DNA of 64,000 nt from Russula earlei. Taxonomy: Eukaryota; Basidiomycota; Agaricomycetes; Russulales; Russulaceae. Position 1 is the first letter of the stretch. Every line of letters begins with the position of its first letter. A program made the position numbers and the translations under genes. The stretch spans positions 89,130-153,129 of the forward strand of contig JAGFNK010000075.1 in NCBI GenBank assembly GCA_025769875.1, given 5' to 3'. The notes below the pieces were generated by a model. It did no database searches, had not been told where the DNA came from, and saw nothing but the letters and a program-made list of their open reading frames with translations. Positions 1-10,377 of the stretch are shown here, in pieces.

Positions 1-2213
1 TTTCCTCTCAATCAATCCCCGAGTTCTTGTATGTGCTTGCATCTGCGACCTTAACGCTAATCACAATACTTTCTTTGTCTTATGCATGTGCATGATGAAG
101 CTGAGGAATCATGATGATAGGAACACAAAAATATGGCTCTTTTTGCATAATTTTTTTTTGTCCCGTTTCGCCCTGTTCTTCCATTATTTCGCAGTGGATT
201 TGCCATACAAGTTTACACGCTCCGTCCTTGCCGCCAATGAAATGACCGAGGTGGCTCCAAGTCAGGTCGTTTCATGAGCGTGCCGTGGTCTGTCCGTCAA
301 GGTGCCAGAGACCGTTTATCGCCTTGGCGTTGGGTACTCGCAAAAGAATACGGATAATGTTTGAAGTTGGAGAGAATTTGGCCAAGCAGACCCCAACTAC
401 CATTCGGATTCACAAACAGTCACAACAATTCACAAACGTCCATACAACCAACACTTCGCGTGGACACTGAGAACGAACTTCAAACAGGACATTTCCACAA
501 AAGTCAGGTTCGCAATAGCAGCCGTCGCCGCAAGAGCTGGTGAGAGAGTAAGACAAAACATGTCGACATGTCGACGGCGCGGTAGAAACAGATCGTACGA
601 GCAGTATTGAGTGCAGCCGCAAGCCATAGTTGGTTGTTTGTGTGGGTCATGAGGGCGCACGGTGACGTATATAAATGGAGAACGGGAGGGAGAGATAAAC
701 TTACTGCCGTGCCTTGTGGCGGTGACTGAGCGGGGTGAAGGCATAAAACCCTTCCGAGATGGCGTCCCCGCGGAGACCGTCCTTCGTCGCTCGCAAGACG
801 TCAGACCGTGAGAAATAAACGGCCGGACAATTCAAATTTTAGACGAGGATGGACGGAAAAAGAAGGCGGCGTATTGTCGTACAGTACAGCTTCATCCCGG
901 GCGGGCGTCGGTGGGATTGATCTGCTGATCTGCTGCTGCTGCGCCCCATCCCCACTTGTGGGAGCGGGGGGACAAGCGTGTGATGCTGATGGTTCGCTCG
1001 CGCTCCGCTGTGTCACCTCGGGGACCCCAGGCCTCTTTCTGCCCGTCCAAGTGGAGAGGTGGGTATCTCGAGGCGACGGCCTTGCGGCTGAGCGCCCTCC
1101 CCCCCGTCCAAGGAAAAAGTACGGCATCATCCTCCGACGGGGGGGGGGCGTTCGGGTTCACCTGCCAGCAGACGCGACAACAGAAGCGCAGCGCGCACAC
1201 GGCTCATTGGTAGTGGTGGCGCAGCGCAGGCGGTCCTCATGATCACAACGACACGTCATGCGCCACGGACGGGCGAGGCTTGGGCTCGATTCGAAAGACG
1301 ACCGACTGGGCCGTCTCCCCCCCCCCCCCCTCCGTGCTCATTTCGTCCCCTCGTGACGAATCGTGGGGCCCGACCCGTCCGTCCGCGGCGGGGCTTTTCG
1401 AAACGTGGCGCGGTCGGGCCCGATGGCGCGGGAGGGTCCATCCAGGGGACGAGACGGCCCAGGCCGAGACAGATACCACGGTGTGTGGGACCCGTTGTTG
1501 ACGACCCTGCTGCTTGCCGGGTGAGAGTGAAAGAGGCTGACCGGGTGACCGCGCGACGTGGCGTGAGCTGCTTTGGCTCGTCGACCAACGACCAACCTCA
1601 ACCTCGAACAACTCTCGGGCGGCCCGGCCGCGACATGTGGTCGGTTTGTATATTTGGATCCTCACACTTCACCTCTGTCCTGCGTCTCCCTCGTGTTTGT
1701 TTGTTTGATGGACAGCTCTCCCGACAGGACCTCGCTCTGTCTTACGACGGTGGCGATGTGCTCGATTTTCCGAGGCGGTTCCGGCGAGGCGCAATTGAGG
1801 AGAGAGAAACCCTCGCAAGTGTAGGTGGAACCGAATCACATGAGCCTGCTCGGTGCATGAACCCTCGACGCCCATACATACAGCCCTACAGCGGCAACAA
1901 CAAGGGACAACGCATAGCTTGGTTTGCGGCGGATCATCCATCACCCATCATGGGCTATGCACATCATCCGTCCTCCTACGTCTGAGAAACAAAATAAAGA
2001 TAAAAGGGTTTGAGCCCATTTCGACCTTCTCGAATCCCCCTCGTACAGAGCTTTCCACACCAGTCAAGATACACGGACGGCGAAAAAAAAAAAAAAAGGC
2101 ACGGATAAAACAACAGTAGGGAAAAGGCGGTACACATGCAGAGAATACTGTTACAGTACATCGATCAAAAAAAAAAAAAAGGTTTCGATACTCCATTATG
2201 CGCCATTTTTGGG
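1..2213. other. Gene-poor stretch, no gene recognised
   Basis: Open frames here overlap on both strands, are rich in Arg/Pro/Ser from GC-rich simple sequence (roughly 880-1600), and show no family resemblance or splice-consistent exons. Homopolymer runs occur near 1319-1331 (C), 2083-2097 (A) and 2167-2179 (A). A perfect 14-bp palindrome lies at 562-575. The right end runs into the 3' side of the DUF6535 gene on the minus strand. It may hold UTRs or regulatory sequence, but nothing can be assigned. Confidence 0.5.
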
Positions 2214-4350
2214 TCAACCGGCCAACGACGGCACTTCAGCAACGGTTGTGAGGGATAATGGTTCGTCCCGAAGCAGATGATGGCACGATGCGGATCCCGG
2301 GGACGAGGCAGGGTCTCCGGAGAATGCTGTTTTGGACGAGTCATGCGACCACTTGCTGTACGGAGCGGCAGTACCGTGCCGTCGATCCAGAGTGAGGCCA
2401 TGCTCGTGAAGCACAGGGCAGCCGAGATCAGCAACTACTTCAGCTGCTCCACAATCCTCTGGAAGCTGGGCTCGGACGAGGTCTTGATCGAGGCTGGTAA
2501 TCGTACGGCGCACGGCGTCTGCCGCAGTGGCGTCGAGGTAGCGCTTCCAACCGCACCACGTGCCCTGTTTCGCAAATATTCCGGAGAACTGCTTCTGCGT
2601 ATCGGGCGTGGCCTCGCCGGCGCGGATGCTATCCGTGAGGTGCTTCACGGTCGTGTTGACCATGAACGACACGTCTCCGTCTGCGTCTGCCACGCTAAAC
2701 GGTAGGGCGGTCAGGAAAGCGCCGAGAACCATTAACGGTCCGTCGCGCGCGACGATCTCCAGCTCGGCCGGTAATGTGACCCCAGAGATCACCTCAATGG
2801 AGCGAACCAGATGCTGGCCACGATTGGCCCAGTGAGACCTCTTCGTCGGCGCCCACGCTGAGACGTCGGCGAACTCGCGCAGGCACGCACGGACTGCGAG
2901 GGCGGCGGTACACCAAGCGATGACTGCAATATCAGTGTCGACGTCATTCCTGAGGGTCGAGAGTGCATTCGCTGTTTCCGCGCCGAAGAGAGTGTCCCAG
3001 TACAGAGCGCTCGTGCCAGGCGAACTTCTCTGTGATGTACCACGTCGCGCGCATACATGCAATGGCGCGTCCTTTGCGGATATGCCATTCCAGGGCGCAA
3101 GACGAGCTTGCGCAGGTCTGAAGGAGTCGGCCAATGTTCCATCCAAGGCGGACATCGGGGTCTTCTAGTAGTTGCCCGATGGTGAACTGCGGATAGTAGT
3201 GACGTTCGGTGTCAAGGAATCGGGGAATGGCGGCGATGAAGGACTCAAAATCGCCGTGAGCCTCCACAGAGGATATTGCCCATCGCAAAGAGTGAGCATC
3301 CCGGTTCGAAAGGGTCCTTTCTAGATCGCGTTCAATGACCCGTACAACGCCCCCACTATATCGTTCTCGGCAGGCGCTGATTATTTTGGGGAGACGAAGG
3401 CGTGAAAAGGTGCTATCGGGGGAGATGATTGATGTGAAACTTTGAGTGATGTAGAGAGCGGTTAGCCAAATGAGTTGCACGGCGCGCCACAGAAAGTCAG
3501 AGATCGGTGTCTTGAAAGGGGAAGAGAGGTTGATCAGCGGCGAGATCAACAGGAGGATGTATAATGTTCCGACGACGGAGTACGCAGCCAGTGCCGTGTA
3601 CGCCACGATGTTGTGAAAGGAAAAGAAATATGTGATCAGGCCAGCACCGAAAAGCAGAATGGACAGATGGAGAAGTAGGGGGATACCGTCGATGACTTGG
3701 TCCAAGCGATATCGACTGAGGCCATCGAAAAGATAAGCCCTAATCCTCGCGCGCGTCGAAGGGGTGGGATGACATTGGGAATAAGATAGGTATTGCTGGA
3801 TCCACTGTTGGACCAAAATCACGCTGAGCGCACAGGTGAGACTGAGGGCCAGACTGAGGGTCCACAGCACACTCGCAGCGATATCTAGGTCCGCGGGACG
3901 GGTGGGCAGGACATCGGGAAAGGGAAAGAGGGTTGCGTCAGCCGGCTGAGCAAGTTGAAGCGATATTTGGGTGAGCAGCAATTCTGTTGAACGTTGTCTG
4001 AGTCCGCCAATGACCGTGACCAAAAATATCGAATCAACGATGGAGGAAAGTGCCGCCTAACGGTATTTTCAGGTAAACATCGCACAATACAAGATGGCAC
4101 ATACGAAGGTTAGAGTAGTGTTGGTTTGCCTTCTCCACCGGCCTGCAAGCTGTTGGTCGTGCTTTTCCGCTTGGGAGATATATAGTGGCCACATGTCTCT
4201 ATTCGAACTTTGCAGCCGTTGTTCTGCAATGAACGAGCATGCGTCAGTCCCGAACGGCATGAATATGGCACGAAGGTGACCTTCTGTCAGCGGTATGGAG
4301 ATGCCTGTAGGGTGTGGGTTCAAGGAGGTGGGTGATGGAGTACCCTTCAT
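2214..4350 (-). pseudogene. DUF6535-type membrane protein, probably frameshifted (copy A)
   Basis: The first exon starts at the ATG at 4350 and carries the family signature MWPLYISQAEKHDQ followed by GRWRR. A phase-0 intron, beginning near 4092 and ending near 4040, leads to an exon starting AALSSIVDS, at the same place as in the other three DUF6535 genes of this window. The second exon has several hydrophobic segments (roughly 3870-3500, including WTLSLALSLTCALSV and a later pair). The typical C-terminal helical region follows, but the frame that reads WYITEKFAWHERS near 3020 runs into a stop at 2944, while the conserved continuation YWDTLFGAETANALS lies one base out of frame and stays open to 2214. 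No intron of acceptable length repairs this, so I infer a one-base insertion near 3000, or an assembly error. DUF6535 proteins are abundant in Agaricomycetes and have no established function. Confidence 0.75.
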
Positions 4351-4870
4351 CCAAAAGTTGCAATCCCCTGCCAAGGTACATACTGAGACTCGCCTGGAAA
4401 GCGGGCACGATTAGAGGTTATACCTTGCTCATTTTCAACGACCATGTCGACGGGGGTTTGAAACATACAGTAGTGCTTTTTTTCCCTTTCGCCGCGTCTT
4501 ATTGGGCTTGCTTGGCTGCTGGGGTTGTCAAAGAGAACGGAGAGGATGATCCGGGAACGCCACTATATACCACAGAGAAGGGACCCGTGACAGTGCGCAC
4601 CGCAACTCAGATGCTAGTATTATGTGGATCGAGTCAATACAACGCCCGTCACTGGACTTATACCAGGAATGGGCTGTGTCCAAGGACCCGTCACGGAGCC
4701 GGAAAGGTGCTATTTAGGTCAATGAGCACGATAGGGAGAAAACCACCTACTTTGACCCCCCCACGCCCCAGTCCTAGCCAAGCGATTAAAAAGCGTGAAC
4801 GTATAGAGGCCTGTCAGCTTACCTTTCTCCCATCGCCTTCACGAGAGGAAACCAAGACGGGTCGGCTGCG
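4351..4870. other. Intergenic region between divergent genes
   Basis: This 520-bp gap separates the minus-strand DUF6535 gene from the plus-strand helical-protein gene. It is therefore a probable divergent promoter region. I could not pick out a convincing TATA box or repeat in it. Confidence 0.4.
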
Positions 4871-6357
4871 ATGGCTGGCCCCGCCACATCCTCGGTGCGC
4901 TCCTTTCGTGGCGTGGCGAGATTATGATGACATAATCGCTCCCACATCTCCTTCTCAGTCACTTCTTTATCCTCAACCCGCCCCTGAGAACCTGTGCGAG
5001 GTACGGAACATCCTCGCGCACATCTCCAGCACAGCGGACCAGTCGACATATGTCTCAGATCATATCAAGGCGACAATCAGAGTGTGCACGCGCCAGCTCG
5101 AAGCAGAATGTTCAAAACTCGTCAACTTGACCCAACTCGCCCACCGTGCCTCGAACGATTCCGCCGATGTGCTTCGCTCGAGGATCCATTTTCACGACGC
5201 TCTCGATGACCGTATCCTTGAGCTCTCGACCCTGCGCTCCAAATTTGTTGACAGCCGTCGAGCCTTCCGCGAGCAGCCGAACAGGCTTCTCGCGGATGGA
5301 ACGCGGGAAGGTGAGGATATACCCCAAAGCGGTCAATGTCTTCGTCCCTTACTCATGGATCCTCGATAGCCAGAGGTCGTTTCCACGATGGGATGCTTTC
5401 GGAATTGAGACCGCTTTTCAATACGATTGACAAGTATTACAATGAAGTCAACGTCTCACTACGCATGGAGGAGGAATGCCTCAAGAAGATTCGCCGCTCG
5501 TTGCGCGTTACTCCAGACGACAAACGTCGGTGGGAGTATATCCACGATGCATGCAAGGAGGCGTCTGCTTTATTGACATCAGAGGTAACCTCGACGTCTT
5601 CCAGGTGAATCATCGCTGACAGCACGCTACTAGACACTACCACCAACCCCCCACTCCCCCCAGCTCATTGTGAGTGCCTTCATCGTTCGTCTTGCTTTTC
5701 CTGTAAATCTAACGTCTTTTCTCAGAACAACAAGGCTGCTCATAATATCAAGACGCTCGCCCAAGTGGTCTCGGACGCACGCAAACGTCTCTTACAGGCC
5801 CACCAGGACATCGCGGAACTGACCCAACATCCGCAGTTTGGTCTGCTGCGGCTCCGAAGCGAGTACACGCGCAGCGAGAACACGTGCCGGCAGAGGATCA
5901 ACGACGTGCTCCAGTTCTCCGAACAATTCTTGCGCTCCTTCGTCCAAGTGCCCCCGCTCGATGACTTCCGGGATCACCTCCTCCCCTCAGCCGCTGCGTC
6001 CTCGACTCAAATCCTTGAGGACGTTGGCAGGAAAGTCCAGAGTAGCAGTGAGCCTTTGTCCCCTCAGGGCCATGCTGATGATCCGCCAACTGATTTATAT
6101 ATTCTCCCCTGCCAGAGTATGCCGTCCTCGCTGTACTCCCGCAACTCAATGATGATTTCGCTCGCTTCGACCATTGTTTACCCATTGCCAACGCATCAAT
6201 GCAGCACACGTATTGTGCTCTTCACAGGCTGGTGCAACCCCTGGAACAGCCAGACGACCCTCATCAAGGTGTCTTTCGCACGATGAAGCCCACGCAGCTC
6301 AGGGAGGAGCAGCGCACTTACGCGGATCTCGGGAGGCAGTGGGGGGCTCAGTCATAG
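4871..6357 (+). CDS. Hypothetical six-exon, largely helical protein (402 aa)
   Basis: The model has exons 4871-4912, 4959-5310, 5370-5584, 5634-5669, 5726-6047 and 6116-6357. All junctions are GT-AG, all phases agree, and the total is 403 codons including the TAG. It starts MAGPATSSVRSFRG. The rest is rich in charged heptad-like sequence, such as the stretch around NILAHISSTADQSTYVSDHI and the later RSEYTRSENTCRQRI, so a coiled-coil or helical-bundle protein is likely. There is no signal peptide, no membrane segment and no catalytic motif I recognise. Exon 4 is only 36 nt. The last exon is followed within about 50 bp by a degenerate second copy of itself. Function is unknown; a structural or adaptor role is only a guess. 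The start is the first ATG whose exon splices in phase into the long open second exon. Confidence 0.7.
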
Positions 6358-6402
6358 CACGTTCAGTGCGATCGTTTTCGCAAGCTCAAGGGCCATCTCG
6401 CC

Positions 6403-6575
6403 TTGCTTCTACCACTGTTTGGCTATCGTCAACGTATTGATGCAGCGCGCGGATCGTACACTTCAAAGGCTGGTGAAACCTGTGGAGTGGCTGGGTGAAC
6501 CGCATCAACGTGTGCTTCGCAGGATGATGCTCGTCCAGATCTTGGGCAGCAGTAGGGTGCTCAGTTATAGCACTG
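6403..6575 (+). pseudogene. Decayed tandem copy of the last exon of the helical-protein gene
   Basis: The DNA from about 6403 matches the final exon of the preceding gene (about 6163-6357) throughout. In the copy the frame reads YHCLAIVNVLMQRADRTLQR then LVKPVEWLGEPHQRV; the gene reads DHCLPIANASMQH and LVQPLEQPDDPHQGV. The copy ends at the same place, around the sequence tatagcac that corresponds to the gene's stop region. It has no upstream exons of its own, so it is most likely a small tandem duplication that is decaying. It might still be transcribed as 3' UTR. Confidence 0.65.
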
Positions 6576-7029
6576 AGAGCGCAATATCGTTTCTCCACGG
6601 GAGCCTCTCTCGAACCCCTCTCGCGCTCTTCATGACAGCTTAACTGTCTTGTATAAATTAAACTTATACCAATTATAATATCAGCGGAGGTAGCTCAATC
6701 GTGCAAATACAATTCAGGATACCCACACTTTGCGTCCGAGTCCCTGTCATACTTTTTGTCACAGGCGAATATTTCACCGCAGAGACGGATCGTTTGTCCC
6801 GCAGACATTTTCGTTGTTGAATAATGACGATGTTCGCTCGAACATGTATCACAAAAATTCAAATTTCCTCTTGTTCGAGTTACATGCGAGGGACAGATAT
6901 ATATGGGCACGCTGGAATCACCAGCCGCGTCAGACAAGCGCTACAAAGATACCAGTATCCAGTACCGGCCAGCAGAACTCGAAGCTCGCAGGCCTAAGCA
7001 TTTGCCATCATGCGCATTGGTGGGCGTTC
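6576..7029. other. Intergenic, nothing recognised
   Basis: AT-richer sequence between the duplicated exon and the His-rich gene. It probably contains the converging 3' ends. The plus-strand open frame crossing it has Val/Leu repeats only because it is the reverse side of the His-rich minisatellite. Confidence 0.4.
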
Positions 7030-7410
7030 TCAATGTTCGAAGTGCTCCTTCCCACGGTGGTGGCGGGATTTTCCGTGGTGTCCGTGGTGTCCGTGGTGGT
7101 GTTCATGGTGGTCGTGGTGGTGTCCGTGGTGTCCATGGTGGTGGTGTCCATGGTGTCCGTGGTGATGGTGGTGTCCATGGTGTCCGTGGTGGCTGGTGGC
7201 GGTGTCCATGGTGTCCATGGTGGTGGTGTCCGTGGTGTCCGTGGTGGTGGTGGTGGTGGTGGTGTCCATGGTGGCTGTGGAGATCACGGCGTTCATGGTC
7301 GTGGTCGCGGTGGTCCTCTTCGCCCCCGTAGGAGTCGCTGTCCCCTTCGTTCTCGTAGGAGTCGTCCTCATGAGGGTAGCGATCGTGGTCCCAGTGGTCG
7401 TGGCCTTGAT
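7030..7410 (-). repeat. GT/GGTGTCC-type minisatellite encoding His/Gly runs in two frames
   Basis: Plus-strand repeats of ggtggtgtccatggtgtccg-like units fill about 7060-7270. On the minus strand two different frames encode histidine-rich sequence: one reads acidic DHDHE then HHGHHHHHHHGHHG, and the other reads GHHGHHHHGHHGHHHDHHE and ends at 7030. The region lies directly downstream of the stop codon of the His-rich secreted protein gene. It looks like the former or alternative C-terminal tail, now out of frame. A very short (about 35 nt) intron across the stop at 7420 could join it, but that is below the usual intron length here. Confidence 0.6.
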
Positions 7411-7419
7411 CCTTCGCGC

Positions 7420-9029
7420 TCAGTCGTCCTCGCCGTTCTCGCGTACGTTCAACGGGTGATTGTCGCGCTTGACCACGAGCTCGTATTGTCTCTTCTCATG
7501 CTTGTGGCCGTGGTGCTTGTGCTCGTGCTTGTCACTGTGCTCGTGCTTGTGTACGCGTTCGTCCTTGTGATTGAGCCCGTGCTTTTGATCGTGCCCGTGC
7601 TTTTGATCGTGCCCGTGCTTTTGATCGTGCCCGTGCTTGTGATCGTGCCCGTGCTTTTGATCGTGCCCGTGCTTGTGATCGTGCCCGTGCTTTTGATCGT
7701 GCCCGTGCTTGTGATCGTGCCCGTGCTTGCGTTCGCGTTCGTGCTTGTGCTTGTGCTTGCGATCGCCCTTGTGCCCGTGCTTGTGCTTGTGTTTGCGATC
7801 GTGCTTGTGTTCGCCCTTGTGCCCGTGCTTGTGCTTGTGCTTGTGCTTGTGCTCATTATCTCGTCTTTCCATGTCGTCCCTGTGAGAATCGCGGCGTAAA
7901 ATGTTGCCTTTATAGGAGTCGTCAAATGGAGGAAGGGAGTAGTCAGGTGGAGGAAGGAGGTCCGGAGTTTCTGCGGCAGGGCTGTTGCCGAGTAGAGTGG
8001 TCACATTTCTGAGTAGGTCGGTCACATTTCTGAGTAAAGCGGAAATGTCGTTGGACTGTGTGTTGTAATGGGGGGGGATAGCATTGGGATGCAGCATTGG
8101 GTTGGGATCCGATCCTGTGACTGTTGAGTTCGCTTGACAGTTTCCGCATTTCGCTTGTGGGATGATTATATTGGTGATGTTGAAGAAATTACCCGTGAAG
8201 GGACCCCCGCTAGGAGGCGACACATTGGTCCCGTTCGTTGAGTTTGTGTGATTCGTGGTGCTGGACAAATCCCTCCGTTGTTTCACGCTCCTGCATACGC
8301 TCTCTCGATGAGTTGCCAAAGCTAAAAATGGAGAGGAGACACCCACCCGCTTGGCGCTCCGGGAGACGAGACGAGCGTGTAGAGCTGCACGCCGTCAGGG
8401 ACAGGCGAGTTTAATGCGGGACATGAGCCCGGAGGGTTTACGGCGGTGATATTAGGAGGCAGATTGCCTTTCTGGTCGCCGCTGAACTTCGTGAAGTCAG
8501 AACTCGCAAACTGGCAATGGTATAAACCATGGAGTTCTGTGTTCCTCGGCCCCTTCTGACAATGCGGGACTTGTAAACCATCAGCCTAGGAATACGCACC
8601 GATCATCAAACAAATTTGGTGAGCGATAGCGATGGTATGTGGACAGATGACAGCAACATACTGCATCCCTAGGTTGTTGTACAAAGATCTGGGCCAGCCG
8701 GATCATGTCTGGGTTACTTTTGAGGGTCTTAGCGACGTCGATCATGGTGTCAGCGGCGTCTTGCTGGTCACAAACTGATGCGGTAGCGAGAAGGGTAGTA
8801 GCAGAGACCTGTGAGACAGTGTTGCAAACATCACCCCCGCTAGCGGTAGTCTAGAGATGTGCATAAGTAGGCCGGTCACGATGCACGAGGAGGTCACGCG
8901 CACACAAGCCTGCATCCACTGCAGCGTCGAGTCTGGGGTCTGCTGTACGACGCGTTTTTGCAGAGACACCGCAGAGGAAGCAGAGGCTGCCGCTAGCAAC
9001 GCCATCAAGGCGTTACTTAGTTGAACCAT
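7420..9029 (-). CDS. Secreted Cys-containing protein with His/Lys-rich repeat tail (476 aa)
   Basis: Exons are 9029-8898, 8850-8662, 8585-8347 and 8290-7420. All introns are GT-AG, phases agree, and the total is 477 codons. Residues 1-20 (MVQLSNALMALLAAASASSA) form a signal peptide, with LQKR just after it as a possible Kex2-type site. The middle has spaced cysteines (GGDVCNTV, TASVCDQQ, VPHCQKG, YHCQFASS, GSCPALN, KCGNCQ) and Asn-X-Thr sequons around NHTNSTNGTN. The last third is low complexity: tandem KHGHDQ/KHGHDH six-residue units, then HKHEHSDKHEHKHHGHKHE. Such tails commonly bind Zn, Cu or Ni, so a cell-wall or extracellular metal-binding or polymer-binding role is an inference only. 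The gene is divergent from the folate enzyme gene, and a TATA-like motif lies at 9132-9140. I do not recognise the family. Confidence 0.75.
7560..7860. repeat. Coding minisatellite (Lys-His-Gly-His-Asp repeats)
   Basis: On the plus strand the unit gcccgtgcttttgatcgt alternates with gcccgtgcttgtgatcgt, 18 bp each, about ten times between 7570 and 7735. It is followed by degenerate cttgtg units to about 7860. Read on the minus strand it gives the KHGHDQ and KHGHDH units of the secreted protein. The 18-bp length keeps the frame, so copy number can vary without breaking the gene. Confidence 0.8.
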
Positions 9030-9347
9030 GGTTGACGAGAAACAGTGGAGAAGAAAGAGTGTGGGAAGGAAGCGAGCGCCAGGCTCTAGAGAGTCAAGGG
9101 TAAGACTGCCAGTGAAGGCATGCCATCAGAACCTTTTATAAGCGGTGGGTGGGTGGTGACAGGCGAGATAAAATGAGACGAGCAAGCATGATACCAGTAG
9201 ATGCCATGAACTAACTGAGGAGGTCCTACAAGTTCATTACTTACGATCTCTCTCAGCTCGGTTAGTCGCCAAACGATCCATCAACGGCAACCCGGCACGT
9301 CGGCACGTCGGCACGCCTTCATCTCCTCTCCTCTCCTCTCCCCCACG
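9030..9347. promoter_or_regulatory. Divergent promoter of the His-rich gene and the folate cyclo-ligase gene
   Basis: 318 bp separate two start codons on opposite strands. On the minus side a TATA-like ccttttata (plus strand, 9132-9140) sits about 105 bp upstream of the ATG at 9029. On the plus side three tandem cggcacg(t/c) units occupy 9293-9316, and a CT-rich tract (about 9320-9343) lies just before the ATG at 9348, as is common in fungal promoters lacking TATA. Confidence 0.5.
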
Positions 9348-10377
9348 ATGTCCACCGCCATCTTGACTTCCAGGAAAAAGGCCTTGAGGAAATCATTATC
9401 ATCCATCATTCGTGCGCTCTCGCGCGAGGATATCCGCACCCAATGTGGCTATCTCAACTCCAAAAGCATTTCGACGACATTAATCTTGTTTGCAGCCAGT
9501 GCAATCGTCGCCCGGGTCCTCTCTTCGCCTTGGTTCCATGAGGCCGCTACTGTGAGCTGCTACCTGAGTATGCCCGTGGGCGAGGTGGACACTTCCGCGA
9601 TAGCATCAGCCATCGTTCACTCGGGTAAGAAACGGTGCTCTGATGCGGCTCCTTTGCCAGAATTCGTACTTATTCGTAATTCGCATTTGTCTGAGCTGAA
9701 ATCTGCCTCAGGGAAACATTTGTTCGTGCCAAGGGTGGATCCCGTACTCCCAGGAGGGATGGACCTGCTCAAGATCTATGACAGCGAAGACCTGAGATTG
9801 CTGCCAAGTGGCGTCTGGGGGATTAAAGAACCGGCCTTCCATCACCATGACGTGCCTAGGATGAAAGGTAGGTGTCATCCACTCTCGATCCCTTCGAGAG
9901 ATTCACCGATTGATGATAAACGGAACGGGGTAACAGCAATGGACGGGGACAGTATTCCGTTAGACGTCATTTTGCTCCCAGGTAAAGTTCGGGACGCTCA
10001 ACTTGTAGATGCATATGAGGATTCAACTCAATACGCTTAACCAGGCGTGGGATTCGATCGATCTCTCTCTCGGCTCGGACACGGCAAGGGCTACTACGAC
10101 CGTTTCCTCTCCTCGTACTCTGCCCTGGCTTCGGCTCGCGGGCACCCAAAGCCTCTCTTCGGTACCTCTCACGTTTAGTCGATCAACTGTCACACTTACA
10201 CCGTTCGGCCTTCTTTTCTTTACTACCGCTTTCCCAGTCGCACTGGCCTTGAGAGAACAAGTATTGGCCATAGACCAAGTCCCCGTCGGCGCGAACGACG
10301 TGCCCGTCGATATGATCGTCACACCCGACGAGGTGATTACCGTCGATGGCGATTCGAGCACACAGCTGAGACATTAA
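9348..10377 (+). CDS. FAU1: 5-formyltetrahydrofolate cyclo-ligase (227 aa)
   Basis: The enzyme (EC 6.3.3.2) converts 5-formyl-THF to 5,10-methenyl-THF using ATP and recycles folinate in one-carbon metabolism, in cytosol or mitochondria. Six exons fit: 9348-9444, 9496-9624, 9712-9867, 9937-9981, 10045-10161 and 10238-10377, giving 228 codons with the stop. Family landmarks appear in order: an N-terminal basic helix (RKKALRKSL), CYLSMPVGEVDT, KHLFVPRV, the DVILLPGVGFD segment, and the signature GHGKGYYDRFLSSY that binds Mg-ATP. The ending DQVPVGANDVPVDMIVTP is also typical. Length is usual for the family. No break is seen. The intron inside the LLPG/VGFD segment explains why this motif is split in the raw frames. 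Confidence 0.93.

Noticed and set aside
1239..1985. 248-codon open frame in the left GC-rich region
   Set aside because: Overlapped by equally long frames on the other strand; Arg/Pro-rich composition follows GC-rich simple sequence and no motif or splice partner is visible.
7060..7740. CRISPR-like array from regular repeats
   Set aside because: The units are contiguous 18-bp coding repeats without unique spacers in a eukaryotic gene.
6730..7899. 389-codon plus-strand frame rich in Val/Leu repeats
   Set aside because: It is the reverse strand of the KHGHD minisatellite and His-rich tail; the minus-strand gene has a signal peptide, in-phase introns and a promoter.
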